A stretch of 50,495 nucleotides of DNA from Nostoc flagelliforme FACHB-838. Its GTDB lineage: Bacteria > Cyanobacteriota > Cyanobacteriia > Cyanobacteriales > Nostocaceae. This document shows positions 8,566 to 17,719 of this stretch, in pieces. The translations under genes were made by a program, and so were the position numbers. The stretch spans positions 1-50,495 of the forward strand of contig NZ_JACJSI010000050.1 of assembly GCF_014698065.1 (NCBI RefSeq), in the 5' to 3' direction. Numbering within the stretch: position 1 is the first letter of the stretch; each line of letters opens with the position of its first letter. The notes beneath the pieces were generated by a model. That model was not told where the DNA came from. It made no database searches and saw nothing but the letters and a program-made list of their open reading frames with translations.

Positions 8566-9801
8566 TTATGCAGGATCTAATAACTTGGCTACCGTTTGTA
8601 CATCCTTATCACCACGTCCAGAGCAGTTAATTACAATCCGAGGACTGTCGGTTAGTTGAGGACAGAGAGTTTCAAGGTAGGCGATCGCATGGGCTGTTTC
8701 CAATGCCGGGATAATTCCCTCCAACTTCGACAATCGCTGGAATGCAGCCATTGCCTCTGCATCGGTCACACTATAATATTCAGCGCGACCAGTATCTTTT
8801 AAATAGCTATGTTCTGGGCCTACACCAGGATAATCTAACCCGGCACTAATTGAGTGTGCCTCAATAATTTGCCCATCTTCATCTTGCAGGAGATAGCTCA
8901 TTGCTCCGTGCAATACACCAATTCGTCCTTTTGTCAAGGTTGCTGCGTGTTTTTCGGTATTGACACCTTCTCCAGCTGCCTCAATCCCAATGAACCGTAT
9001 AGAAGACTCATTTATAAACTCATAAAATAGTCCCATCGCATTGGAACCACCACCGACACAAGCCAAGAGGATATCAGGCAATACACCCCACTTTTCCATT
9101 GCTTGGGCACGAGTTTCTTGACCGATTACTGCATGAAAATCACGTACCATCATCGGGTAAGGATGGGGCCCTGCTACCGAACCTAGGATGTAGTGAGTCG
9201 TTTCCACATTTGTCACCCAATCCCGGATTGCTTCAGAAGTGGCATCCTTCAAAGTTCCCGTTCCCGCCTCTACCGGACGCACTTCTGCGCCCATCAGCCG
9301 CATTCTGAACACATTTAAAGATTGGCGCTCCATATCATGAACGCCCATGTAAATTACGCATTCCAACCCAAAACGAGCGCAAACTGTAGCTGTGGCAACT
9401 CCGTGTTGTCCAGCACCCGTTTCGGCAATAATCCGCTGTTTACCCATGCGTTTCGCTAGCAATACCTGACCAAGGGCATTATTGATTTTGTGAGCGCCAG
9501 TATGATTTAAATCCTCACGTTTTAAGTAAATTTGCGGCCCCGTGCGATCGGGTCGGGCATAATGAGCAGTCAGGCGTTCAGCGAAATACAATGGTGTAGC
9601 ACGTCCCACATAATCCCGTAACAACTGCTGTAATTCTGCTTGAAAACCAGGGTCATTGCGGTATTGCTGATAAGCTGTTTCTAATTCAGCAAGGGCAGGC
9701 ATGAGCGTTTCTGGTACATACTTACCGCCAAAGCGTCCAAAGCGACCTAGGGTATCTGGAACCTGAGCAGTTGAACTTGGAGAGAGGGGAGTGGTAGTCA
9801 C
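8566..9801 (-). CDS. trpB: tryptophan synthase beta chain
   Basis: The 411-aa protein is full length for the family and catalyses condensation of indole with serine to give tryptophan, as the PLP-dependent partner of TrpA. The PLP lysine is K105 in HTGAHKINNALGQ. The phosphate-binding GGGSNAMG loop and the C-terminal CSGRGDKD motif are present. The chosen start is GTG at 9801, which gives the usual cyanobacterial N-terminus (MTTTPLSPS) ahead of the conserved LGRFGRFGGKYVPETL. trpA is not in the window; trpC lies about 3 kb away on the same strand but separated by other genes, so the pathway genes are scattered as is normal in cyanobacteria. Confidence 0.97.
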   Translation of the reverse strand: MTTTPLSPSSTAQVPDTLGRFGRFGGKYVPETLMPALAELETAYQQYRNDPGFQAELQQLLRDYVGRATPLYFAERLTAHYARPDRTGPQIYLKREDLNHTGAHKINNALGQVLLAKRMGKQRIIAETGAGQHGVATATVCARFGLECVIYMGVHDMERQSLNVFRMRLMGAEVRPVEAGTGTLKDATSEAIRDWVTNVETTHYILGSVAGPHPYPMMVRDFHAVIGQETRAQAMEKWGVLPDILLACVGGGSNAMGLFYEFINESSIRFIGIEAAGEGVNTEKHAATLTKGRIGVLHGAMSYLLQDEDGQIIEAHSISAGLDYPGVGPEHSYLKDTGRAEYYSVTDAEAMAAFQRLSKLEGIIPALETAHAIAYLETLCPQLTDSPRIVINCSGRGDKDVQTVAKLLDPA

Positions 9802-10136
9802 AGGCTGTTTTCGATGAGGAGAAGGATTTAATTATTATAGAAAGTCTGGGGCATATCTGGGGACTGGGGAAGAAACAAGGGAGCAGGCAGTAAGGGAGAA
9901 AAGTTTTTCCCTCTGTACAGTCCCTCATTTCTAAAAATGGCGTGTTTCAGTCGGGGTCAAATTTCCTTTCTGTTAACGTGATAATTGTTCACTGTTCACT
10001 GAATTTAATGCCCAATCCCCAATAATTTTGAATCCCTTGTAATGGATTTGTGATGTTAGCCTAGAAATTGATATCCCAGCAGAATGGTTGCGTAGAAGTT
10101 TCCACTGCCTTTGAAATTTTTATTAACAGACATTTT
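9802..10136. other. divergent intergenic region between trpB and the SUI1-like gene
   Basis: 335 bases between two divergent genes, so promoters for both must lie here. No binding motif could be assigned confidently. A short heptamer-like 'GTTCACTGTTCACTG' is present near 9987-10001. Confidence 0.5.
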
Positions 10137-10484
10137 ATGCCTTCTTCCAATCCCAAATCTTCCGACAAAAGCTTTGTCTACCGCGAATTTGGCAACGACA
10201 ACTCTGCTGCCATAGAAAGACCAGTTCCAGAACTGCCTCCACAACAACAAAATCTCAAAGTACAAGCTTCCCGTAAAGGACGCAAAGGCAAAACCGTCAC
10301 TGTGATTAGCGGTTTTCAAGCCAAACCCGAAACCTTGGGAGATTTGGTAAAACAGTTAAAAAGTCAGTGCGGCACAGGCGGGACAATTAAAGATAACGAA
10401 ATTGAAATTCAGGGCGAACACAAGCAGAAAATTGTTGATATTTTGACCAAGCTAGGTTACAAAGCTAAAATTAGCGGGGGCTAA
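10137..10484 (+). CDS. SUI1/eIF1-family translation factor-like protein (YciH type)
   Basis: The protein is 115 aa from ATG 10137. Residues about 38-112 form a SUI1/eIF1 domain, with the conserved basic GRKGKTVTVISGF strand, the CGTGGTIKD loop and a final KLGYKAKISGG strand. The family binds the small ribosomal subunit and influences start-site fidelity; the bacterial YciH role is less certain. The frame reaches back to TTG 10068, but the ATG at 10137 gives the expected N-terminus (MPSSNPKSSDK). The N-terminal 35 residues are Pro/Gln-rich and probably disordered. It is divergent from trpB. Confidence 0.9.
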   Translation: MPSSNPKSSDKSFVYREFGNDNSAAIERPVPELPPQQQNLKVQASRKGRKGKTVTVISGFQAKPETLGDLVKQLKSQCGTGGTIKDNEIEIQGEHKQKIVDILTKLGYKAKISGG

Positions 10485-10625
10485 TGTTAAGTGCGGTTTA
10501 CCGCATCTCAACTGTTATCTAGATTGAGCAAGAAAATGTTATCTTTGAGAAGTACAAATATGCTTGAACAGTGGTGAATAAATTCGCCAGCAAGCTGTAT
10601 TTTGTGAGATGAACAGGAGGTTCAA

Positions 10626-10784
10626 ATGGATTTAGTTCGGATTCTGTGTGCCGTTTTCGTGCCGCCTTTAGGAGTTTTTTTACAAGTAGGTTTTGGTATA
10701 GACTTTTGGATTAACATAGTTTTGACGCTTTTCGGTTATATTCCTGGGATTATTCATGCAGTGTGGATAATTGCTAAGAAGTAA
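10626..10784 (+). CDS. Pmp3/UPF0057 small membrane protein
   Basis: The 52-aa protein has two hydrophobic helices (about residues 4-22 and 29-49) joined by a short loop. The family pattern VPPLGVFLQVG and the closing GYIPGIIHAVWII are present. AACAGGAGG seven bases before the ATG is a strong ribosome binding site. Pmp3/YqaE proteins are tiny integral membrane proteins linked in other organisms to salt, cold and membrane-potential stress; the molecular role is unresolved. An inverted repeat just downstream (10802-10843) may end the transcript. Confidence 0.9.
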   Translation: MDLVRILCAVFVPPLGVFLQVGFGIDFWINIVLTLFGYIPGIIHAVWIIAKK

Positions 10785-10801
10785 TTTTCGTAGGGGTAGG
10801 T

Positions 10802-10843
10802 TAGAGGCTCTGCATCCAGTAATAAATCGAGCCAGAGCCTCTA
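10802..10843 (+). terminator. inverted repeat downstream of the Pmp3 gene, possible terminator
   Basis: A perfect 11-bp inverted repeat, TAGAGGCTCTG (10802-10812) and CAGAGCCTCTA (10833-10843), has a 20-base loop. It follows the Pmp3 stop by 17 bases. No T-run follows, so termination is only suggested. Confidence 0.45.
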
Positions 10844-11012
10844 TGAATGCCTTACGAAGAATTATTAAACCAAGCATATTGGTTGATAAGTTTGACTTAG
10901 GAATTACAATATTTTTGGGAAAATAACTAATTATTTTATTCTAAATAAAAATTGTCAAGACGAAATTTATAAAGTCTCTAATGCAGGCTTTTGTGTGGCG
11001 CTAAATACCCGA

Positions 11013-11681
11013 TTAACTCTCATTTTTTAACATGGCATAGAGTCTAAACTCTAAAAGCAAGGGACAGATATGCAATTGCCATTGTACAGTTGATACCTTC
11101 AAATCTTTAATTAATCCAGTGCGTATATCTAGTACCCAGCCATGAACCATAGGTGCTTTTCGCTCATGGAGTACTTGACGCATGATAGAAGTTTGGTAAA
11201 GATTTTTCACTTGAGCCACAACATTGATTTCCGATAAACGATTCAAACGTTCTTCTCTTGTTGGTAAAACATCAATTTCTTCTTGTTTCTCCAGATACAG
11301 TTCCCGAATCGGATTTACCCAGTTATCAAGGATTCCGATAGTTCTCCCTTCTAAGGCGGCCTTAATTCCTCCGCAATCGTAGTGACCGCAAACAATAATA
11401 TGTTCTACTTTTAGATGTAAAATTGCGTATTCTAAAACGGCTAAAAAGTTTATATCCGTTAAAGAAACTTGATTGGCAATATTACGATGTACAAATAACT
11501 CTCCTGGTTCTGTACGGGTAAAGCTTGTTAATGCTAAACGACTATCAGAACACCCAATATATAAGAAAGGTGGTGTTTGTCCGGCAGATAATTCTTCAAA
11601 GTAAGTTGGGTCTATAGCTAGTTTTTCGGCAACCCAAGCTTGATTATTTTTGAAGAGTTCATAAATGCTGTTATATTTCAT
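11013..11681 (-). CDS. beta-class carbonic anhydrase
   Basis: The 222-aa enzyme interconverts CO2 and bicarbonate. Zinc ligands are visible as C44 (in CSDSR), H100 and C103 (in CGHYDCGG); D46/R48 form the usual dyad. No signal peptide or carboxysome-targeting extension is evident, so it is probably a cytoplasmic enzyme distinct from the long carboxysomal CcaA type. The C-terminal segment (QWQLHICPLLLEFRLYAML) is hydrophobic. It is monocistronic, with gene-free DNA upstream. The start at 11681 gives the standard N-terminus (YELFKNNQAWV). Confidence 0.95.
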   Translation of the reverse strand: MKYNSIYELFKNNQAWVAEKLAIDPTYFEELSAGQTPPFLYIGCSDSRLALTSFTRTEPGELFVHRNIANQVSLTDINFLAVLEYAILHLKVEHIIVCGHYDCGGIKAALEGRTIGILDNWVNPIRELYLEKQEEIDVLPTREERLNRLSEINVVAQVKNLYQTSIMRQVLHERKAPMVHGWVLDIRTGLIKDLKVSTVQWQLHICPLLLEFRLYAMLKNES

Positions 11682-12272
11682 CTTTCGTCAAATTGGAGAG
11701 GGAATATCGCAGTTACCGTTTAAATGCAACGCACTCTGACCTCTTTCCCTTGTAGAGAAGGAACTGGGTGTTAGGTCTGTATTCAGTTAAACTGAGAACC
11801 GCTATATCATCAATATTTTAGCTGATCTAAAATTTCCCCTCAATCAAGATGAACTTTTTCCCATCTAAATTTTTATAAAAATGACATTTTTTATACAACA
11901 TTGATAAAATTTTTGTATAAGTTGTAAAAGACTAAGTTAGAAGTGAAATAAAAATAACTATATATACCTTGAGAAAACAAGTTAAATCAAGTAAAATGTT
12001 TATAAACTAAAATCTGAGCCTTAAAACTGCCGATTTTAAATCTTCATTTAGCATTTCATAGATATTTTTGCAAAACAGAGAAAGTTTTGTAACCATGATT
12101 TATGTAGATACTTGCAAATCACACCCCAAACCATGCATTGGAGTTAAGCAAAAGCAAGTGCGGCAGAACTTTTAAGTGCTGGGCGCTTAAATACAGCTAG
12201 GCACTTTCTGATGATGGTAAGCTAACTTAACAAAGATGCTAAATCTGAGGTTGAGATATTAAGTTATCAGCT
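11682..12272. other. gene-free stretch upstream of carbonic anhydrase
   Basis: 591 AT-rich bases hold no convincing ORF. A small hairpin, TTTAAGTGCTGGGCGCTTAAA (about 12170-12190), is the only structure noticed. Confidence 0.5.
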
Positions 12273-12545
12273 TCAATCGGGGGCAACAACTTTGCTACCA
12301 TTATGATGGTTGATTGACCAGCGGTGATCAATAGTCACAGAAGAAAACTCGCAAATTTCTTCTAGTCGCTTTTGCTGTACAGCAGCTTTACGGAGAGTAA
12401 TAATTAGCTGATTCACCTGATGCCGTAAATCTGGATTATCATTTACTGCTAACATGGTTTGCCTCTCTAAAAGTTGAAGTATAAGTTCGTAGTGGATAGG
12501 TGAAGGTAGAGGAATTTGCTCCATGAAGTTAAGTTTTGATTTCAT
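12273..12545 (-). CDS. small conserved cyanobacterial protein of unknown function
   Basis: This 90-aa protein is predicted helical in the middle, where HYELILQLLERQTML and RHQVNQLIITLRKA suggest two amphipathic helices. No signal peptide, membrane segment or Cys pair is present. It resembles a small uncharacterised cyanobacterial family (possibly DUF5340, recalled but not searched). A second Met at residue 8 (12524) could be the true start, since it gives the compact MEQIPLPS N-terminus. It lies between carbonic anhydrase and trpC without close spacing to either. Confidence 0.6.
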   Translation of the reverse strand: MKSKLNFMEQIPLPSPIHYELILQLLERQTMLAVNDNPDLRHQVNQLIITLRKAAVQQKRLEEICEFSSVTIDHRWSINHHNGSKVVAPD

Positions 12546-12768
12546 ATTTGGGATTTTGTATTAGTCAAAGTTTTTCTCTTGTTAATGAATTGTTACATAA
12601 GAAATAACTAGTTGCTTATGGCTTTTATTTGATTAGCAATGAAGATTTGGCAAAGATATTGATGATATTTGACGGCAAAGTGCTGCGTATCTACGCATAG
12701 TGTGCCCGATTACCCAACTTATTGTGTGCAGTTGCCCTGCGCGAAGGGGCGCAGGGGAGGTGTTTCTT

Positions 12769-13659
12769 TCAGGAATCCTTCGGTAATAGATGGGCGATCG
12801 CAGCGCCGGGATCTGGTTGTTTTACCAAAGATTCTCCAATGAGTACAGCAGAAGCACCTGCTGTCAGCACCAAGCTCAAATCATCAGGGTTATGTAGTCC
12901 TGACTCGCTGACAACAAGGATGTTTTTCTCCTGCAATTGGCTACCCCTTGCAGCTAAAAGTTGGCAAGTAGTTTGCAGGTTAACCGAGAAATCTTCCAAA
13001 TTGCGATTATTGATTCCGACTAAGCAGACCCCATCTAAGGCTAACACACGGTCAAGTTCTGCCAAGCTATGGACTTCAATCAAGACCGCCATTTTCAGGT
13101 TGTTAGCAATTTTGAGGAAGTATTGCAAATCTTGATCGCTCAAGATAGCTGCAATCAACAAAATAGCATCTGCACCCCGAACACGCGCCAAGTACATTTG
13201 GTAAGGGTAGATGATAAATTCTTTGCATAGTAGGGGCAAATCTACGGCAACCCGAACTTTGGCTAAGTTGTCAAAACTACCTTGAAAGAACTTGACATCT
13301 GTTAGCACAGAAAGACAGGTAGCACCACCTTGCTGATAAGATAGGGCGATCGCTACTGGGTCAAAATCTTCTCGGAAAACGCCTTTGCTTGGTGAAGCTT
13401 TTTTAACTTCGGCAATCAACGCTGGCTTTGTCTTGCCTTGGCGCAAGGCGGCGACAAAATCACGGGTTGGCGGTGCGGAAAGTGCTTGATGTTGCAATTC
13501 CCGTAAAGGCATCTTTTCCCGCATCTGCTCAACTTCTACTTCTTTCTGCCAGACAATTTCCTCCAAAATGTTGTTTGGTGCTGAATCAGGTATGGCAGAC
13601 TGGTAACGCAATATCGATACATCAATAGCTGGGTTAGGTGAACGACGGCGGATTTGCAT
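12769..13659 (-). CDS. trpC: indole-3-glycerol phosphate synthase
   Basis: The 296-aa TIM-barrel enzyme of tryptophan synthesis closes CdRP to indole-3-glycerol phosphate. Recognisable motifs are the catalytic Lys in AEVKKASPSKG, the second Lys in LLCKEFI, IGINNRNLEDF and the phosphate-binding VVSESG...VLIGESL. An N-terminal extension of about 30 residues (QIRRRSPNPAIDV) precedes the barrel, as is common in cyanobacteria. lpdA lies 97 bases upstream on the same strand, with heptamer repeats and a hairpin between them. The 3' end runs close to a GC-rich stretch at 12735-12760. Confidence 0.96.
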   Translation of the reverse strand: MQIRRRSPNPAIDVSILRYQSAIPDSAPNNILEEIVWQKEVEVEQMREKMPLRELQHQALSAPPTRDFVAALRQGKTKPALIAEVKKASPSKGVFREDFDPVAIALSYQQGGATCLSVLTDVKFFQGSFDNLAKVRVAVDLPLLCKEFIIYPYQMYLARVRGADAILLIAAILSDQDLQYFLKIANNLKMAVLIEVHSLAELDRVLALDGVCLVGINNRNLEDFSVNLQTTCQLLAARGSQLQEKNILVVSESGLHNPDDLSLVLTAGASAVLIGESLVKQPDPGAAIAHLLPKDS

Positions 13660-13662
13660 AAT

Positions 13663-13753
13663 TTGTCATTGGGCATTTGTCATTGGTCATTTGTCATTTG
13701 TCATTGGTCATTTGCCCTTGTTTATTAACAAAGGACAAATGACAGAGAACAAA
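13663..13753. repeat. heptamer tandem repeat (STRR) with hairpin between lpdA and trpC
   Basis: Heptamers of the type TCATTTG/TCATTGG are repeated in tandem from 13668 to 13714. They end in a hairpin, GTCATTTG (13707-13714) with CAAATGAC (13736-13743), with further pairing of CCTTGT to ACAAAGG inside. This matches the short tandemly repeated repetitive sequences known from heterocystous cyanobacteria. Being between co-directional genes, it could attenuate or stabilise the lpdA-trpC transcript. Confidence 0.8.
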
Positions 13754-13756
13754 TGA

Positions 13757-15184
13757 CTAAATTGCGGCTCGTTTATAAGCTTCATCCAAGACTTCTGAGA
13801 GTGTCGGGTGAGCGTGAACTAGATGTGCGAGGCTGTGGACAGATTGACGGTTTGCGATCGCAGCTGACGCTTCATGAATTAAGTCTGAGGCGTGCAGTCC
13901 AAAAATGTGAGTGCCTAAGACTTCTCCGGTATCCTTGCGATATATTACTTTGGCGATACCGTCAGCTTCATTTTCTGCCAACGCTTTGGAATTTCCTTTG
14001 AAGTAACTCCTACTTGTGGCGATTTCAAACCCTTCGGTTTGTCCCAACTCCTTAGCTGCTGTTTCTGTTAAACCCACATAGCTGACTTCCGGGTGAGTAA
14101 ACGCCGCTGCCGGGATGCTGCGATAGTCTACTATTCTTTCCCTGCCAACTATATTTTCTACCGCGATGATGCCTTGAGCAGAAGCCGCGTGTGCCAACAT
14201 CATTTTCCCATTAGCGTCCCCAATTGCCCACAGATGTGGTACTACTTCACCAGCTGATAGCACTGCCATGCGATCGTCAACGGGGATAAAATTCCGCCGA
14301 TCAACTTCCACACCCACAGACTCTAAACCGAGATTTTTGGTCGCCGGGATGCGTCCTGTAGCTACCAAGCAAGCATCTACTTCGATGACATCTACATCTT
14401 CTTTGGTTTTGAAATTCGCTAACTCAATCACCACAGGCGAACCTGGGATGACTTTTTTGGCGTATATCCCCACTTTGGTTTCAATATCGCGGGGAGTAAT
14501 CAACACGCGTTCGGCAAGTTTGGCAATATCGCGGTCAAATCCTGGCATTAACTGATCTAGGGCTTCAATCATGGTGATTTCACAACCCAAAGCTGAGTAA
14601 ATATCAGAAAATTCCAGGCCGATGTAACCACTGCCAATAATTGCCACCCAATCTGGTAGCGACTCTAACTTGACACCTTGATCGCTGGTAAAGACAGTTT
14701 TGCCATCTACTTCAATTCCGGGAGGGACAAAAGGAATTGAACCAGGGGAAAGGATGATGTCTTTGGCTGTGATGGTTTTTTCACCACCATCTCCAGTAAC
14801 AGAGACTTTTTGCGCCCCAGCGATTTTTCCCCAACCTCCGATGATATCGACTCCTAGACGTTTAAGGCTGTTGGTTAAGTCGCCTTGAATTTTTGAGACG
14901 AGATTATCAGCATGATTAGCGATCGCTTGGCGATCAAATTCCACGCTACCAATTTGAATTCCCAGTGACTTGAGGTGGTGGGCATTGCGTAACTCCCGCA
15001 CACGTCCAGATGCCGCCAGCAGAGCTTTAGAAGGAATACAGCCCCGATTAACACAGGTTCCTCCCATATCAGCAGCTTCAATAATCGCTGTTTTCAGACC
15101 GCAACTTACGGCGTGTAAGGCTGCACCATGTCCGCCTACACCAGCGCCGATAATTACTAAATCGTAATCAAATCCTTGACTCAC
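13757..15184 (-). CDS. lpdA: dihydrolipoamide dehydrogenase
   Basis: The 475-aa FAD-dependent E3 subunit serves 2-oxoacid dehydrogenase complexes (and possibly glycine cleavage). Features are the FAD GxGxxG (IIGAGVGGHG, 12-20), the redox disulfide C44/C49 in CVNRGC, the NAD-binding IIGSGYIG in the middle, and the C-terminal active-site His459 and Glu464 in HAHPTLSE. Length is normal and it has no lipoyl domain. It lies directly upstream of trpC on the same strand. The start at 15184 gives the expected MSQGFDYDL. Confidence 0.96.
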   Translation of the reverse strand: MSQGFDYDLVIIGAGVGGHGAALHAVSCGLKTAIIEAADMGGTCVNRGCIPSKALLAASGRVRELRNAHHLKSLGIQIGSVEFDRQAIANHADNLVSKIQGDLTNSLKRLGVDIIGGWGKIAGAQKVSVTGDGGEKTITAKDIILSPGSIPFVPPGIEVDGKTVFTSDQGVKLESLPDWVAIIGSGYIGLEFSDIYSALGCEITMIEALDQLMPGFDRDIAKLAERVLITPRDIETKVGIYAKKVIPGSPVVIELANFKTKEDVDVIEVDACLVATGRIPATKNLGLESVGVEVDRRNFIPVDDRMAVLSAGEVVPHLWAIGDANGKMMLAHAASAQGIIAVENIVGRERIVDYRSIPAAAFTHPEVSYVGLTETAAKELGQTEGFEIATSRSYFKGNSKALAENEADGIAKVIYRKDTGEVLGTHIFGLHASDLIHEASAAIANRQSVHSLAHLVHAHPTLSEVLDEAYKRAAI

Positions 15185-15516
15185 GTTAGTTTCCCCGTGT
15201 GCTTCGCCTATTTATTCTCAACTTGACCGACAATCAGCGCAACCCCTTTAAGGTTCCGGTATTGCTAACTGAAATTATGATTCACGCACGAATGGCGGAA
15301 AGATGGACATTTTCAGTAATTATAGTCAAATCTATATACTTATTTTTTTTTATACTCAAAAATTTTGGGGATTGGAGGGGGCAGAAAGAAGAGTTTTCCC
15401 TTTGCCTGTTTTCAATGCTCAATGTCCCAAAAATTTAAATTTCTTTACAGCGCGTCAGACTAACACCTAAGCTGGATTTAGGATTCATCCAGAGGATTTA
15501 CACAGGCGATCGCTCG

Positions 15517-17292
15517 ATGTCTATTCCCCAAATTAGTGAATTTACTATCCGCCGTCATGCTAACGCCAAATCTTTCCAGCGGGGCGAGGCATACTATAAG
15601 GCTGGTGCTGTCAATGGTGTTACCCAACGCGGTAATGTGCTTCAGGCAGATGTTGCAGGCACTCAAGCTAGACCTTATCATGTCAATCTGAGTTTTGATA
15701 GCAGTGGGTTAACCTCAGTCAACTGCACCTGTGCTTACGACTTGGAAGGGTGGTGCAAACACATTGTCGCAACGATGCTTGTCTGTGCCCGTAATCCAGA
15801 AAGTATTGAGCAGCGCCCCCCCCTAGAACAACTGCTAAATCGCCTAGACTATATCGAAACTCAAAAGCTGCTGCAAGAGTTGGTAGCAGAATACCCGCCA
15901 CTAATTGAGGCGATTGACCGTCATGTAAGCTGGCTGACGAATCCTGCTGACAGCCTAACAATCATAAAATCTGTGCGCCGCAGTACTCTTGATCCGGCTC
16001 CCTTCCGGCGGCAAGTACGGCAGATTCTCAAGGATACCGTGCGTTACTTTGAGGAGGGGTACGAAGAAGACCCGATTGGCGAAGATTTGCTAAGTGTGGT
16101 GCAAACTGCGGTAGATTTTAGCGAACGGGGAGAGGGTGAAAATGCGATCGCTATTTTGGAAGCGATTACCTCTACCTGTGCGGAAAATTGGGATGATGTT
16201 GCCGAATACGGCGCTGAAAATGATGAAATTGTCGGGGAATTAAATAATGCTTGGTGTGAAGCAATTCTCACTACCGAACTCACCCCAGAAGAAAAAGTTG
16301 ATATCCAAATAAATTTAGAAGCTTGGCAAGATGAGTGGAATGTTGATTTTGGCCTAATTATGGAGGCTTTACGCCAAGGTTGGGATTATCCACCATTGTT
16401 ACAAGTTCTCCAAGGTAATATCACAGAAAGGGGAGCTTGGGAAGAAGATGTGCCAGATTATGCAGATGATTTGGCATTAATTCGCCTGAAAATTCTCGAA
16501 CGTCAAGAACGTTATCAAGAATACCTTTATTTAGCAGAAGCAGAAGGGCAAACCCAGCAATATCTCACAATGTTAGGGCGTTTGGGCAGAGTGGAAGAAG
16601 CAATTGATGCTGCTCAAACTCAGATGAACTCAATGGAAGAAGCCTTTGCCCTAGCAAAAACACTAAGCATTCAAGGGGCATTACAGCAAGCGGTAGATAT
16701 AGCCCAGAGTGGATTAAATTTACCTGGTAATTGTCAGTACGAATTGGGAATTTGGACAAGTGATTTGGCTGTTGAGTTGGGTAATAGTGAAGCTGCTTTA
16801 TTAGCAATCAAGGCAGCTTTTCAAGCCAAGCCCTCTTTTGTTGACTACGAAAAAATGGCAGAATTAGCTGGGGAAAACTGGGAAAGTGTAAAAACAGACC
16901 TGCTGAGAACTATCCGTACTTCTAGTGGTTGGGGAACAGAATCAACCAAGGTGGATATATTTTTGCATGAGAAGCTAATTGATGATGCAATTGCGATCGC
17001 AAGTGAACTCAGTTCTTATCATTCAGAGTTGATTCACCGAGTCATGGATGCTGCTATCCCTCACAATCCTGGTTGGGTAATTGCAAATGCTTGTCGCCGT
17101 GCCGAAAAGATTATGGATGCAGGTAAAGCCGAATACTACTACTACGCTGTTGAATGGTTGAAAAAGGCGCGTAATGCTTACTTAGAATCTGGTAAGAAAG
17201 CTGACTGGTTAAGTTATCGGGGAAACTTGATGCAAACCCACGCTCGTAAACGTAAATTGATGGGAATGTTTAAGCAAAGGGGTATGGACTAA
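15517..17292 (+). CDS. SWIM zinc-finger protein with helical repeats
   Basis: The 591-aa soluble protein has an N-terminal SWIM zinc finger: C70-x-C72 and C80-x-H82 in the pattern CxCx7CxH, preceded by the typical FxRGxxYYxxG segment. SWIM domains bind nucleic acid or protein in helicase-associated and other proteins. The rest is a long alpha-helical region, partly TPR-like (residues about 150-580, for example LKILERQERYQEYLYLAEAEG). No helicase gene of the SNF2 family, the usual partner of such proteins, is adjacent. The ATG at 15517 directly follows a HIP1-type GCGATCGC and no clear ribosome binding site is seen. Confidence 0.85.
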   Translation: MSIPQISEFTIRRHANAKSFQRGEAYYKAGAVNGVTQRGNVLQADVAGTQARPYHVNLSFDSSGLTSVNCTCAYDLEGWCKHIVATMLVCARNPESIEQRPPLEQLLNRLDYIETQKLLQELVAEYPPLIEAIDRHVSWLTNPADSLTIIKSVRRSTLDPAPFRRQVRQILKDTVRYFEEGYEEDPIGEDLLSVVQTAVDFSERGEGENAIAILEAITSTCAENWDDVAEYGAENDEIVGELNNAWCEAILTTELTPEEKVDIQINLEAWQDEWNVDFGLIMEALRQGWDYPPLLQVLQGNITERGAWEEDVPDYADDLALIRLKILERQERYQEYLYLAEAEGQTQQYLTMLGRLGRVEEAIDAAQTQMNSMEEAFALAKTLSIQGALQQAVDIAQSGLNLPGNCQYELGIWTSDLAVELGNSEAALLAIKAAFQAKPSFVDYEKMAELAGENWESVKTDLLRTIRTSSGWGTESTKVDIFLHEKLIDDAIAIASELSSYHSELIHRVMDAAIPHNPGWVIANACRRAEKIMDAGKAEYYYYAVEWLKKARNAYLESGKKADWLSYRGNLMQTHARKRKLMGMFKQRGMD

Positions 17293-17719
17293 ACCAGATC
17301 CCAAAGGATTAGAAGCTGAAGAAACTCGATAATGCGTGATTTGGCATTCACAAGAGAGGGAGGAGGCAAATCGCGTAGCGTGTCGTAAAACAGGGGAGGA
17401 GGCAGGAGAAATACTGACCTCGGTTTTCTGCCGCTATTGGAGGTAGCAAGGGTTTAATTCCCCTACCAAAATCTCCCATTTGCTGGATTGGATTTAGTTG
17501 GGACTGAAGCCTTATCTAAATTCCACCTGCGGTCTCTTCACAACACTTTCTTTGCCTCAAATACCATCCATGCTTTCAAGTCTGCATAACCCAATCATCT
17601 AGCTTTTAAATTGATATTTACCCAAAATATCAACTTTAGCGACAAAAGATGAAGTAAGATTCACATCTGAAGCATTTCTCATATAATCCCATATCTACTG
17701 ACAAAAATAGTCCAGTGCG
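17293..17719. other. gene-free stretch before the TpsB gene
   Basis: 427 bases contain purine-rich repeat debris ('GAGGGAGGAGGC', 'GGGGAGGAGGCAGG', 17350-17410) and no credible ORF. The promoter of the downstream outer-membrane gene presumably lies in the AT-rich last 100 bases. Confidence 0.5.

Noticed and set aside
8566..13659. trpB and trpC as one operon
   Set aside because: They are on the same strand but separated by genes on both strands and long gaps, so they are not co-transcribed.
13663..13753. Possible CRISPR array at the heptamer repeats (also 41760-41913)
   Set aside because: Units are 7 or 21 bp and contiguous, with no unique spacers, and no cas genes were seen.
13753..15167. 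Several plus-strand frames opposite lpdA
   Set aside because: Shadows of lpdA, whose FAD, NAD and disulfide motifs are complete on the minus strand.
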